Assembly (NCBI GenBank): GCA_002292405.1
Contig: DBBW01000010.1
Location: 906 to 35,156, forward strand
Length of the DNA stretch: 34,251 nt
Reading direction: 5' to 3'
DNA from: Flavobacteriales bacterium UBA974
GTDB taxonomy: Bacteria > Bacteroidota > Bacteroidia > Flavobacteriales_D > Sanyastnellaceae
In this document: piece by piece, positions 8,235 to 17,121 of the stretch
Numbering within the stretch: the first letter of the stretch is position 1
How the letters are laid out: every line of letters starts with the position of its first letter
Position numbers and translations under genes: made by a program
Notes under the pieces: generated by a model
The model's input: only the letters and a program-made list of their open reading frames with translations
Database searches by the model: none
Told to the model about the DNA's origin: nothing

Positions 8235-10298
8235 ATGACGCAACACTCTTCAACTTCAATCTCTACAGATAAACTGATAGCCGCATACCGCACTATGCGT
8301 ATCGCTAGAAGCATGTCTGATCTGTATGAAGAGCACGCAAAACTGACCTCGAAATACGTTCATGCTTGTTCTAATGGTCATGAAGCTATTCAAGTCGCGG
8401 CGGGTTCCTTACTCAAAAAACAGGATTGGCTTAGTTGCTATTACCGGGATGACAGCATGTTGCTTGCAATGGGCTTGACGCCAGAGGAGCTTATGCTCCA
8501 ACTTTTCGCCAAACGAGACGATCCGTTTTCTGGAGGAAGGACGTACTACAGCCACCCGTCACTTAATCGAGAAGATCTCGCAAAAATACCACACCAAAGT
8601 TCAGCTACTGGAATGCAAGCCATACCTGCCGCTGGAGTCGCAATGGGAATTCAGCACCGAGAAAAATTGGGCCTTGACACACACGAAACAGGCGAAGCTC
8701 CTGTTGTAATCTGCTCTATAGGAGATGCTGCGACTACTGAAGGTGAGGTAAGTGAAGCGCTTTATATGACTGCACTGAAGAAGTTACCTATTGTCTGGCT
8801 TGTACAGGATAACGAATGGGACATCTCAGCACACGCAAGAGAAATACGTTTCGGAGACGCCACAACAATGGCAGCAGGATTTCCTCCCATAGAGGTACGT
8901 CAAGTTGACGGGACAGATTTGCCCGCTTGTATTGCTCTTATGGAAGATGTTTTTGATATGGTACGAAAAGAACGTCGGCCGTTCCTTATACACGCCACCG
9001 TCCCCCTTTTAGGTCACCACACATCAGGTGTGAGGCGCGAATTCTATCGTGACGACCTAGAAGAAGCTCAACAAAAAGATCCACTTCCACGTATTGAGAA
9101 GCATCTTCAGGACTCAAATATCCTAGACTCTTCTCAGATTACGCTTCTCAAAGCAGAGATAGACGCTGAAGTAAACGAAGCCTTTGACAGAGCGCGCAAT
9201 GCTGAAGAGCCTGTGTTCGAAGATCTATTAGCCCATCGGTTTGCTCCTACAGACATCACTGAGGAAAAAGGTACTCGTGAACCTGAAGGAGGAGAAGAGA
9301 CTTTAATGGTTGACTGCGCGCTTCATGCTATGCAGGAAATTATGTCTCAACACCCAGAATCTCTACTTTACGGTCAAGATGTGGGAAAACGTTTGGGAGG
9401 CGTTTTTCGTGAAGCAGCAAAACTTGGCGATAAATTCGGTGAAGACAGGGTATTTAACACCCCGATACAAGAGGCGTTCATTGTCGGATCAACTTTAGGG
9501 ATGTCTTGTACAGGACTCAGACCCATCGTAGAGGTTCAGTTCGCAGACTACCTTTGGCCAGGTCTTAACCAACTCTTCTCAGAACTCTCAAAATCCTACT
9601 TCCTATCCAATGGTCAATGGCCGGTTCACTCTCTTATACGAGTGCCCATTGGAGCTTATGGTTCAGGAGGACCTTACCACAGCTCATCTATAGAGTCTGT
9701 GCTTTCAAATATCCGAGGAATAAAAGTAGTTTACCCATCAAACGGAGCAGATCTAAAAGGACTTTTAAAAGCCGCATTTTACGATCCTAATCCTGTTATC
9801 ATGCTGGAGCATAAAGGTTTATACTGGTCTAAAGTTTCCGGCACAGAATCTGCCAAGTGCATAGAACCATCAGAAGATTATGTGATACCTCTAGGATTAG
9901 CTAGAATTGTAACGAAAGCTACCGAGGAAACTTCTTGCACTTTAATCACATATGGACGAGGCGTTTATTGGGCTCTTGAATCTGCAAAACAGTTTCCTGG
10001 AGCAGTTGAAATCATCGACCTTAGAACGATTGTCCCTGTGGATTTCGATACTATTTCTGAAAGTGTAAAGCGAACGAATCGCTGCCTCGTTTTAACAGAG
10101 GAACCAGAAAGCAATACTTTCGCCCAAGCTCTTACGGGCAGAATCGCAAAAGAGTGTTTCGAATATTTAGATGCTGCACCTGACCTGATTGGTAGCGAGG
10201 ATCTACCCGCAGTGCCCCTAAATGAAAACATGGAGAAAGCATACCTTCCTAATGTGGGCAAGGTCGCCAAGCACATAGGCAAACTACTTGATTACTAA
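8235..10298 (+). CDS. Fused E1 alpha/beta 2-oxo acid dehydrogenase
   Basis: Thiamine-diphosphate-dependent decarboxylase (E1) of a 2-oxo acid dehydrogenase complex, most like the fused branched-chain type of Bacteroidota; it passes the acyl group to a lipoyl E2. The 687 residues hold an alpha half (~1-345) with the TPP motif GDAATTEGE running to DNEWDIS, and a beta half (~355-687) with LYGQDVGKRLGGVFREAAKLG and VEVQFADYLWPGLNQL. The ATG at 8235 is chosen over a TTG at 8232. E2 and E3 genes are not in the window. The substrate (branched-chain versus pyruvate) cannot be fixed from sequence alone. A small secreted-protein gene follows 5 bp downstream. Confidence 0.9.
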   Translation: MTQHSSTSISTDKLIAAYRTMRIARSMSDLYEEHAKLTSKYVHACSNGHEAIQVAAGSLLKKQDWLSCYYRDDSMLLAMGLTPEELMLQLFAKRDDPFSGGRTYYSHPSLNREDLAKIPHQSSATGMQAIPAAGVAMGIQHREKLGLDTHETGEAPVVICSIGDAATTEGEVSEALYMTALKKLPIVWLVQDNEWDISAHAREIRFGDATTMAAGFPPIEVRQVDGTDLPACIALMEDVFDMVRKERRPFLIHATVPLLGHHTSGVRREFYRDDLEEAQQKDPLPRIEKHLQDSNILDSSQITLLKAEIDAEVNEAFDRARNAEEPVFEDLLAHRFAPTDITEEKGTREPEGGEETLMVDCALHAMQEIMSQHPESLLYGQDVGKRLGGVFREAAKLGDKFGEDRVFNTPIQEAFIVGSTLGMSCTGLRPIVEVQFADYLWPGLNQLFSELSKSYFLSNGQWPVHSLIRVPIGAYGSGGPYHSSSIESVLSNIRGIKVVYPSNGADLKGLLKAAFYDPNPVIMLEHKGLYWSKVSGTESAKCIEPSEDYVIPLGLARIVTKATEETSCTLITYGRGVYWALESAKQFPGAVEIIDLRTIVPVDFDTISESVKRTNRCLVLTEEPESNTFAQALTGRIAKECFEYLDAAPDLIGSEDLPAVPLNENMEKAYLPNVGKVAKHIGKLLDY

Positions 10299-10303
10299 GT
10301 TTT

Positions 10304-10936
10304 ATGAAAACCATTTGCATTTTTATAGCTGTTTGTTTTGCATTAAACCTTTCTGCCCAAACCCCTTCTTATTCAATATCCTTCTCCTGCATTCCCTCGC
10401 ACGAAAATGGATTTGCCCCTTCCGAAGTCGAAGTTATTTCACACTCTGGTTCGTTTAAAATCACTGAACGCTCTGAAAGTGGAAAAGCTCAATCCTTCCT
10501 CCTTTTAGGCGAAGCTATTGGAAGCGTAAATCAATTTACTTTTTTCGGAACGCAGGTCGCTCTAACTGGCCCCATGCCTAAAGCGTCGGCAGACTCATCT
10601 GCAAACTCAGAGCTAGGTCAAGATGCGTTAGAGAAAGAGATTGCTGGAATTCGCTGCATTGCTTGTGGTAAAAACAACTGGTGTGCTCCTTCATTGGGAG
10701 CTGCACCTGCAGGTTGGCCTGGAACAAGTATGCCACTTGAAGCGACCATCAAATACGGTGATATCTCTTACTTGGTCGTTGCTTCTTCCGTGACAATACT
10801 AACAGATAAGAATTTTAGACGTAGTGGCTCTCACGCCAATACTTTCAACATTGAAAAAGGAAGAACTGTTGTTGATGCAAAAGGTTTTGTTGAGTTATTT
10901 CAACTCTCTCCACCCAACGACCTTATACGTTACTAG
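10304..10936 (+). CDS. Secreted protein of unknown function
   Basis: A 210-residue protein with a clear signal peptide (residues 1-19, cleavage after LSA-Q). The mature part has four Cys: one near the N-terminus (SFSCIP) and a cluster CIACGKNNWC near residue 120, followed by a Gly/Pro-rich stretch and a C-terminal region with beta character. I recognise no domain. It begins 5 bp after the E1 stop, so it is probably cotranscribed, although no functional link between a cytoplasmic E1 and an exported protein is obvious. The Cys cluster could be disulfide-bonded or bind metal; this is inference. Confidence 0.75.
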   Translation: MKTICIFIAVCFALNLSAQTPSYSISFSCIPSHENGFAPSEVEVISHSGSFKITERSESGKAQSFLLLGEAIGSVNQFTFFGTQVALTGPMPKASADSSANSELGQDALEKEIAGIRCIACGKNNWCAPSLGAAPAGWPGTSMPLEATIKYGDISYLVVASSVTILTDKNFRRSGSHANTFNIEKGRTVVDAKGFVELFQLSPPNDLIRY

Positions 10937-11013
10937 AACCTCGTAAATCTTTTTACATTACTTCTTAAAAAGAATAAACATCATCTTTTCTTAATGTTGT
11001 GATAAAGTTAGCG

Positions 11014-11628
11014 TTAAGGTATCCCTAAATATTTATGAGTCTGCGTACTTAAAGACCAAACACGACCTTCTTCACTGCCTAGAAATTCCGTAATAATACT
11101 ATAAACTTGTTCTTTTCTATCCCATTCAGGCTGTAGATATAGAAGAGTATCATCTTTTACATTTACCGCCTGCTCTTTTGCCCACTTAAGGTCGTGCTTA
11201 TTGACAACTACAACCTTTAATTCATTTGCTTTTAAGTAGCTACCTGGGAGACAAGCTTTGAATTTTTTTGGCGATAAGGTGATCCAATCAAAATCTCCTG
11301 AAATTGGATGTGCTCCAGAAGTTTCAAGATGAATTTTTAATCCCTCGTTTTTAAGAGCCGTAGTTAATGGCTCCAGGTTGTACATACAAGGCTCTCCCCC
11401 TGTCACGACAACCATCGGTAAGCCACTGTTTTTTGCCCCTAAAACGAGTTCGTCGATTTTTATCTGTGGATGATCTTCTACCGGCCAACTTTCCTTTACA
11501 TCACACCATGAGCAGCCCACATCACAACCGGCAAGTCTTATAAAATACGATGGAGAGCCTGTATACTTTCCCTCTCCTTGCAAAGTGGGAAACACTTCCA
11601 TTACTGGGTATGTAGTAAGTTCTGTCAT
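11014..11628 (-). CDS. queE: 7-carboxy-7-deazaguanine synthase
   Basis: Radical-SAM enzyme that converts 6-carboxytetrahydropterin to 7-carboxy-7-deazaguanine in queuosine/preQ1 synthesis; cytoplasmic. The 204-residue protein shows the family opening MEVFPTLQGEG (residues 10-20) and the CX3CX2C cluster at Cys35, Cys39 and Cys42 that holds the 4Fe-4S centre, then VTGGEPCM for SAM binding. It lies 4 bp after rimO and is the last gene of the ftsY-rimO-queE run. Other queuosine genes (queC, queD, queF) are not in the window. Confidence 0.95.
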   Translation of the reverse strand: MTELTTYPVMEVFPTLQGEGKYTGSPSYFIRLAGCDVGCSWCDVKESWPVEDHPQIKIDELVLGAKNSGLPMVVVTGGEPCMYNLEPLTTALKNEGLKIHLETSGAHPISGDFDWITLSPKKFKACLPGSYLKANELKVVVVNKHDLKWAKEQAVNVKDDTLLYLQPEWDRKEQVYSIITEFLGSEEGRVWSLSTQTHKYLGIP

Positions 11629-11632
11629 AGTA

Positions 11633-12949
11633 TTAACTCACTACCTCTCCATCTAAATCGAAAGAGGTCGCTCCCGTAATTTTAACCTGAACGAAGTCTC
11701 CAATTCTCAAATGAAGATCATCTGATACTGGTATTCTAACTTCATTATCTACATCTGGCGAATCAAATTCAGTTCTCCCAAGCCAAAATCCACCCTCACA
11801 ACGGTCAATTAATACCTTAAATTCATTTCCGAGATAGCGGAGATTTAATTCTTCAGATATTCCAGCTTGAAGATCCATCACTTCCTCAACCCTTTTCTTT
11901 TTTAGCTCCTCTGGAACGTCATCTTCTAGTTTATAAGCATGGGTGTTTTCTTCATGCGAATAGGTGAAACACCCTAACCTTTCAAACTTCATGCGCCCCA
12001 CCCAATCTAAAAGATTTGCATGATCTTCATCTGTTTCTCCAGGAAATCCAACTATTAAAGTCGTTCTAATCGCAATTCCAGGAACTGTTTCTCGAATATC
12101 TGCAAGCAATTTTTCTGTTTTCTCCTGGGTAATACCCCTGCGCATCGCCTTCAAAATAGAATCACTTGAGTGTTGGAGAGGCATATCTAAATAGTTACAG
12201 ACATTGTCAGATTCAGCCATTACTTTCAGCACATCCATTGGAAATCCAGATGGGAAAGCATAGTGTAGCCTGATCCATTCTATTCCTTCTACTTTGTCTA
12301 ATGAACTTATTAAGTCAGCTAATCGCCTCTTCTTATAAATATCAAGACCGTAGTAGGTTAAATCTTGAGCAATCAGAATTAATTCACGTACTCCTTGAGC
12401 TGCAAGTGCTTCAGCAGACTTTACAAGATCTTCTATGGGAGTTGAAACGTGCTTACCTCGCATGAGTGGTATTGCACAAAAAGCACATGGGCGATCACAA
12501 CCCTCAGCTATTTTTAGATAGGCATAGTGAGCTGGAGTAGTCAGTAATTTCTCCCCAACTAATTCTTTCTTATAATCTGCACGAAGGGTTTTTAAAAGAC
12601 GCGGAAGGTCACGGGTGCCAAACCAAGCGTCAACCTCAGGGATCCCATCTGCCAACTCGTCTGCGTATCGTTGAGAGAGACATCCCGTAACATATACTTT
12701 TTCAACTGAGCCTTCTTTTTTTGCATCAGCAAAACGCAAAATCATATCTATACTCTCTTGTTTTGCAGACTCAATAAAACCACATGTGTTTATCACTACT
12801 ATTCCGAAATCATCTTTACTAGCCTCGTGCTCAACCTCAAAATCATTTGCTTTAAGCTGGGTCATAAGCTGCTCAGAATCATACATATTCTTTGCGCAAC
12901 CTAATGTTACAACATTTACTTTTCTTGGATTTGATGACCTAGCTCTCAT
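11633..12949 (-). CDS. rimO: Ribosomal protein S12 methylthiotransferase
   Basis: Radical-SAM methylthiotransferase that adds a methylthio group to the conserved aspartate of ribosomal protein S12. The 438 residues contain the N-terminal UPF0004 domain with three cluster cysteines (Cys18, Cys56, Cys90), the radical-SAM CX3CX2C at Cys151, Cys155 and Cys158 (CDRPCAFC), and a C-terminal TRAM domain (~375-436). Assignment as RimO rather than MiaB rests on the LGCAKNMYDSEQL opening and the EGCDRPCAFCAIP spacing typical of RimO. It starts 15 bp after the ftsY stop; queE follows 4 bp later. Confidence 0.96.
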   Translation of the reverse strand: MRARSSNPRKVNVVTLGCAKNMYDSEQLMTQLKANDFEVEHEASKDDFGIVVINTCGFIESAKQESIDMILRFADAKKEGSVEKVYVTGCLSQRYADELADGIPEVDAWFGTRDLPRLLKTLRADYKKELVGEKLLTTPAHYAYLKIAEGCDRPCAFCAIPLMRGKHVSTPIEDLVKSAEALAAQGVRELILIAQDLTYYGLDIYKKRRLADLISSLDKVEGIEWIRLHYAFPSGFPMDVLKVMAESDNVCNYLDMPLQHSSDSILKAMRRGITQEKTEKLLADIRETVPGIAIRTTLIVGFPGETDEDHANLLDWVGRMKFERLGCFTYSHEENTHAYKLEDDVPEELKKKRVEEVMDLQAGISEELNLRYLGNEFKVLIDRCEGGFWLGRTEFDSPDVDNEVRIPVSDDLHLRIGDFVQVKITGATSFDLDGEVVS

Positions 12950-12964
12950 TTTGAACTTGAATGA

Positions 12965-13984
12965 TTATTTCTCGTCTAAAGATTCAGGTAGTAAAGAATC
13001 AATGAATTCTAATGGATGGAAATCCTGTAAATTCTCCATCTTCTCTCCTACTCCTATGTAATGTACTGGAATTTTAATCTGATCACAGACTGCAAGCACA
13101 GCTCCGCCTTTTGCAGTCCCATCTAATTTAGTTAAAATTAGACCTGTGATATCTGTGGCTTTAGAAAATTGTGTGGCTTGAACAAGTGCGTTTTGGCCTG
13201 TTGAACCATCTATAACTAACCAAACCTCATGAGGCGCACCAGGAACTATCTTATCCATAACCGTCTTAATTTTCGTCAGTTCAGACATCAGTCCAACTTT
13301 ATTATGCAGACGTCCTGCCGTGTCAACAATCACAACATCAATATCATTTGCTTTTGCTGACTCAAGAGTATCGTAGGCTACTGCTGCAGGGTCTGCGCCC
13401 ATACCTTGAGAAATAACTGGCACCCCAACTCGATCACCCCAAATTTTCAATTGATCAACGGCTGCCGCTCTAAAAGTGTCGGCTGCCCCCAACATCACTT
13501 TTTTACCTTCACTTTTATACCGGTGAGCAAGCTTCCCAATGCTGGTCGTCTTACCTACACCATTTACACCGACTACTAAAATCACAGCTGGACCATCTCC
13601 GAAATCTAGTTCATCTACAGAGAACACTGAATGATTTGTTAATGCCTTCCCGATATCGTCTCCAACCAACAGATGTGCAATTTCTTCTCTGAGCATATTT
13701 ATCAGCTCTGACTGATCAAGGTATGCCTCCCAAACTGCTCTCTTCCTTAATCTCTCAATAATACGCTCAGTTGTATCCACTCCCACATCTGACATCATTA
13801 GAGCTTCCTCTAGATCATCTAATAATCCCTCATCAATTTTACGACGGCCACTAAATATCTTAGCAATCCTACTTATCACACTTTTTTTAGACTTTTCGAG
13901 CCCAGCATCTAGAGATGCTTTTTCCTCAACCTGTTCCTCAGATTGCTTTTTATTTTTCCCGAATATTCGTTTAAAAAAACTCAT
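12965..13984 (-). CDS. ftsY: Signal recognition particle receptor
   Basis: SRP-receptor GTPase that docks ribosome-SRP complexes at the inner membrane. The 339-residue protein has a short charged N-terminal region (~1-35) with a Lys/Glu-rich stretch, the four-helix N domain, and the NG GTPase domain with GVNGVGKTT (G1), ADTFRAAA, DTAGR (G3) and TKLDGTAKGG (G4/G5 region). The short acidic region is typical of Bacteroidota FtsY, unlike the long A domain of E. coli. A strong terminator lies between this gene and the preceding DUF4295 gene, so it probably has its own promoter or depends on read-through. Confidence 0.97.
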   Translation of the reverse strand: MSFFKRIFGKNKKQSEEQVEEKASLDAGLEKSKKSVISRIAKIFSGRRKIDEGLLDDLEEALMMSDVGVDTTERIIERLRKRAVWEAYLDQSELINMLREEIAHLLVGDDIGKALTNHSVFSVDELDFGDGPAVILVVGVNGVGKTTSIGKLAHRYKSEGKKVMLGAADTFRAAAVDQLKIWGDRVGVPVISQGMGADPAAVAYDTLESAKANDIDVVIVDTAGRLHNKVGLMSELTKIKTVMDKIVPGAPHEVWLVIDGSTGQNALVQATQFSKATDITGLILTKLDGTAKGGAVLAVCDQIKIPVHYIGVGEKMENLQDFHPLEFIDSLLPESLDEK

Positions 13985-13998
13985 GATCGTCCTTTTTC

Positions 13999-14031
13999 AA
14001 AAAAAAAGGCTGACTCAAATAAGAGCCAGCC
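13999..14031 (-). terminator. Rho-independent terminator between DUF4295 gene and ftsY
   Basis: On the minus strand GGCTGGCTC and GAGTCAGCC form a 9-bp stem (one G-U pair) with a TTATTT loop, followed at once by nine Ts. It lies about 40 bp after the DUF4295 stop and just before the ftsY ATG, so it should end the short rpmG-DUF4295 transcript. Confidence 0.9.
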
Positions 14032-14069
14032 AAGTCAGTAAAGCATGGCAGTTGCCATTCATTCATAAA

Positions 14070-14222
14070 TTACTTCGCGAAGAAGTCCTTTACTTTATCG
14101 TTGTGAACTATTTGTTCTACGAATGAGTATGCACCTGATTTCTCACTGCGCACCATTTTAATCACTTTCGTGTGTTGCTTTCCTCCACCAGTCTGGAGCG
14201 ACGCTACTACTTTCTTAGCCAT
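14070..14222 (-). CDS. DUF4295 family small protein
   Basis: A 50-residue basic protein beginning MAKKVVASLQ and ending KVKDFFAK. It matches the DUF4295 family, a Bacteroidota-specific small protein nearly always encoded next to rpmG. Function is unknown; the basic composition and constant position beside ribosomal protein genes suggest a ribosome-associated protein. It starts 18 bp after rpmG, shares its promoter and is followed by a strong terminator. Confidence 0.93.
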   Translation of the reverse strand: MAKKVVASLQTGGGKQHTKVIKMVRSEKSGAYSFVEQIVHNDKVKDFFAK

Positions 14223-14240
14223 AGTATTACAGTTTCAGGG

Positions 14241-14423
14241 TTATTTAATTTCTTTATGCAATGTGTTCTTACGTAACACAGGATTGAACTTCTTAAGTTC
14301 CAGACGATCAGGTGTGTTCTTCCTGTTCTTAGTCGTCACATAACGTGACGTGCCAGGCTTGCCTGAGTCTTTATGCTCAGTACATTCTAGGATTACTTGT
14401 ACACGGTTGCCTTTCTTAGCCAT
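14241..14423 (-). CDS. rpmG: 50S ribosomal protein L33
   Basis: A 60-residue L33 with the family's basic core ([10 protein letters not shown], then [21 protein letters not shown]). The ATG at 14421-14423 gives the normal length; the frame is open upstream but the added residues are not L33-like. Only one Cys is present, so this is the zinc-free (C-minus) type. In most Bacteroidota rpmB (L28) sits directly upstream; here it does not, and the divergent ftsK gene occupies that side. Confidence 0.97.
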   Translation of the reverse strand: MAKKGNRVQVILECTEHKDSGKPGTSRYVTTKNRKNTPDRLELKKFNPVLRKNTLHKEIK

Positions 14424-14442
14424 AGCTTCAATAATTGGAGGG

Positions 14443-14474
14443 CAAAGATAGTCAAACTTAAATTGAATCACCAA
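14443..14474 (-). promoter_or_regulatory. Promoter of rpmG-DUF4295
   Basis: On the minus strand TATCTTTG (14443-14450) is a perfect TAnnTTTG -7 box, with a TTG (14472-14474) 21 bp upstream. A second perfect box, TAAGTTTG, lies at 14453-14460 and could serve as an alternative. The rpmG start is about 20 nt downstream of the first box. Confidence 0.7.
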
Positions 14475-14586
14475 TGATTCAAACACTAAACTTTCAATCA
14501 TCAGATTTGAACACTTACAAGTGAACAAGCACTCACAAAAGTACTATATGAGCTTCCCGTACCGTTTATTTTTACAAATTAGCACC

Positions 14587-17115
14587 ATGCGAACCTTACA
14601 CCACTCTTCCTCAAGTCCAAATGACAAACCAGCTCGCAACGTTCGCAAATCTGCGGAATCAAACGAAAATGATAAAAATCGAATAAAAAAGAGTAGACGA
14701 TCGGCAAAAAAAACAAACAATAGCAATTGGTTTAGAGCTTTACCGCAATTCTTTAGAAACGCATGGGATGACGAAAGGGTGAGATCCGCTACTGGACTTT
14801 TCCTTTTAAGTCTGTCGGCATTTTTAGTGCTCAGCACAATTTCATCAATTTTTTCAGGGACATCAGATATGCTACTTATCAGTTCTGATAGCACCACAAT
14901 TCCGGCGCACAATCTTGGAGGCAAACTCGGCGCACTTGTAGGACATTATTTAGTGAGAAATACATTTGGATTTGGGTTCCTTGCGATCCCTATTATTTTG
15001 GCGCTTATAGGATTTAATGCACTGACGGGGAAAATGCTGCTTCCATTTTGGAAAACCACCATCTGGATGCTTGCTGCTATGGCAACTTTACCTTGGGCTT
15101 TGGGTTTTTTCTTTCACCAGCAAATACCCGGATCTGTTGAGATCACAATGCTTATAAGTGATCATATCATCGGTGCCGGTTCGAGATTTTTACTTCAAAC
15201 AACGATTAGATTTTTAGGCCCCGTACCAAATTTTTGTGCCATTATCGTCATTGCTTTATTTACTCTTTATCAATTTTATCCAGGTTGGCATCAGAAGATT
15301 AATTTGAAGAACTTAGGGATACTGAAACGTGTTACAACATTTTTCTCAGATAGCCGAGAGGAATTAATGGAGGAGGAATCGGAAGAAACACCTGTTGTAA
15401 ACACGTTTCTTGAACCAACTAAAGAAGAGGTCACACCAGCAGCTAAGAAGCAGAGTGTGGAAACAAGCGATGAGAATGATGATGCGGAGAAGGAGGGGAT
15501 AGACCTAGAGGTTAAAGATCAAAAGGAGGAAGCATCACTTGGAAATAAGGAGGTGAATAAGCTGACCCAGGAATTTGGAGAGTATGACCCTACTTTAGAC
15601 CTTAGTTCGTTTAAGTTTCCTAACCTTGAACACTTAGCAGACCATGGAGATGGCAAGCATATGGTGAGTGATGAGGAGCTAGAAGTGAATAAGGATAGAA
15701 TTCTTGAAACTTTACGAAATTTCAGTATAGAGGTTGATGAAATTAGTGCAGAGGTAGGGCCTACGGTTACGTTATATGAAATCGTACCAGCTCCTGGCAT
15801 TCGAATTTCGAAGATTAAAAACTTAGAAGATGACATAGCATTGAGTTTAGCCGCCCTAGGTATTCGGATTATTGCCCCAATTCCAGGTCGCGGAACCATC
15901 GGAATTGAGGTCCCTAATTCTAAGCCTGATGTTGTGAGTATGCTCACTCTTATTAAGTCTCAGAAATTTCAAAACTCCAACTACGAACTCCCAATAGCCC
16001 TCGGTAAAACCATCTCTAACGAAACATACGTTTTCGATTTGGCTAAGATGCCACACCTACTCATGGCCGGAGCTACAGGGCAGGGTAAATCCGTGGGACT
16101 TAACGCTATGCTTGTCAGCCTACTTTACCGCAAGCACCCGAGCGCACTAAAATTTGTACTTGTTGATCCTAAGAAAGTGGAACTTTCTGTTTACAACAAA
16201 ATTTCCAGACACTACTTAGCCCAACTTCCTGGAGCTGAAGAAGCCATCATTACTGACACTGATAAAGTCGTCGCGACTTTAAACTCCCTTTGTAAGGAAA
16301 TGGATCAACGATATGACCTACTTAAAGATGCACAGTGTAGGAATTTGAAGGAATACAACACAAAATTTAAATCCAGAAAAATTATCGCTGAATCTTGTAA
16401 GGACTTACATCCGGAACGTGGTCATCATTACTTACCTTATATCGTACTCGTGATAGACGAGTTTGCAGATCTTATCATGACCGCTGGAAAAGAGGTTGAA
16501 ACCCCTATTGCCAGATTAGCCCAACTTGCTAGAGCCATCGGAATTCATCTAATCATAGCTACACAGCGCCCGTCCGTCAATATCATCACAGGAACTATCA
16601 AGGCGAACTTCCCCGCTAGGGTTGCTTTCCGAGTTACTGCGAAAATCGACTCGCGCACCATTCTAGATGCAGGAGGTGCGGATCAATTGATAGGCCGAGG
16701 CGACATGCTTATGAGCACTGGGAATGAGCTTATTCGCTTGCAATGCGGGTTTGTGGATACGCCTGAAGTGGATTCAATTTGTAATTATATCGGAGGCCAA
16801 AGGAGTTTCCCATCCGTTTTCGAACTCCCCGAGTTTATTAGCGAAAAAACAGATCGCGGAGCAACATCAGTCGAGGAGAGAGATAAGCTCTTCGAGGAGG
16901 CAGCCCATATCATAGTCATGCACCAACAAGGATCTACTTCTTTACTACAAAGGAAACTCAAATTAGGATACAACAGAGCTGGAAGATTAGTCGACCAATT
17001 AGAAGATGCTGGGATCATTGGACCTTTTGAAGGTTCTAAGGCTAGGAAAGTTTTAGTGCCAGACGCAGTGAGTTTGGAACATATATTGCATAGATCGTTT
17101 GATGGCCAAGAATAA
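14587..17115 (+). CDS. ftsK: FtsK/SpoIIIE DNA translocase
   Basis: Septal DNA motor that pumps chromosome dimers apart at division. From the ATG at 14587 it is 842 residues; a GTG at 14521 and an ATG at 14548 are alternatives, and the first ~50 residues are basic and disordered either way. Four membrane helices follow (~70-240), then an acidic Glu/Lys linker (~250-330), the alpha/beta RecA-like motor with Walker A GATGQGKSVG (~493-502) and Walker B VLVIDEFADL (~620), and the winged-helix gamma domain (last ~65 residues) that reads KOPS-type sites. The linker is short compared with E. coli FtsK. A LolA-like gene follows 6 bp later, an order also found in E. coli. Confidence 0.95.
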   Translation: MRTLHHSSSSPNDKPARNVRKSAESNENDKNRIKKSRRSAKKTNNSNWFRALPQFFRNAWDDERVRSATGLFLLSLSAFLVLSTISSIFSGTSDMLLISSDSTTIPAHNLGGKLGALVGHYLVRNTFGFGFLAIPIILALIGFNALTGKMLLPFWKTTIWMLAAMATLPWALGFFFHQQIPGSVEITMLISDHIIGAGSRFLLQTTIRFLGPVPNFCAIIVIALFTLYQFYPGWHQKINLKNLGILKRVTTFFSDSREELMEEESEETPVVNTFLEPTKEEVTPAAKKQSVETSDENDDAEKEGIDLEVKDQKEEASLGNKEVNKLTQEFGEYDPTLDLSSFKFPNLEHLADHGDGKHMVSDEELEVNKDRILETLRNFSIEVDEISAEVGPTVTLYEIVPAPGIRISKIKNLEDDIALSLAALGIRIIAPIPGRGTIGIEVPNSKPDVVSMLTLIKSQKFQNSNYELPIALGKTISNETYVFDLAKMPHLLMAGATGQGKSVGLNAMLVSLLYRKHPSALKFVLVDPKKVELSVYNKISRHYLAQLPGAEEAIITDTDKVVATLNSLCKEMDQRYDLLKDAQCRNLKEYNTKFKSRKIIAESCKDLHPERGHHYLPYIVLVIDEFADLIMTAGKEVETPIARLAQLARAIGIHLIIATQRPSVNIITGTIKANFPARVAFRVTAKIDSRTILDAGGADQLIGRGDMLMSTGNELIRLQCGFVDTPEVDSICNYIGGQRSFPSVFELPEFISEKTDRGATSVEERDKLFEEAAHIIVMHQQGSTSLLQRKLKLGYNRAGRLVDQLEDAGIIGPFEGSKARKVLVPDAVSLEHILHRSFDGQE

Positions 17116-17121
17116 ATTATT

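Noticed and set aside
8207..8314. Upstream extension of dapF-lnb to an ATG at 8314
   Set aside because: It would overlap the first codons of the divergent E1 gene, and the extra 36 residues do not resemble a DapF N-terminus.
10962..10974. TTCTT-AAA-AAGAA hairpin between the secreted-protein gene and queE
   Set aside because: The A/T-only 5-bp stem is too weak to be called a terminator.
15519..15947. 142-codon minus-strand frame inside ftsK
   Set aside because: It is antisense to a conserved part of the FtsK motor and linker; no start context or family.
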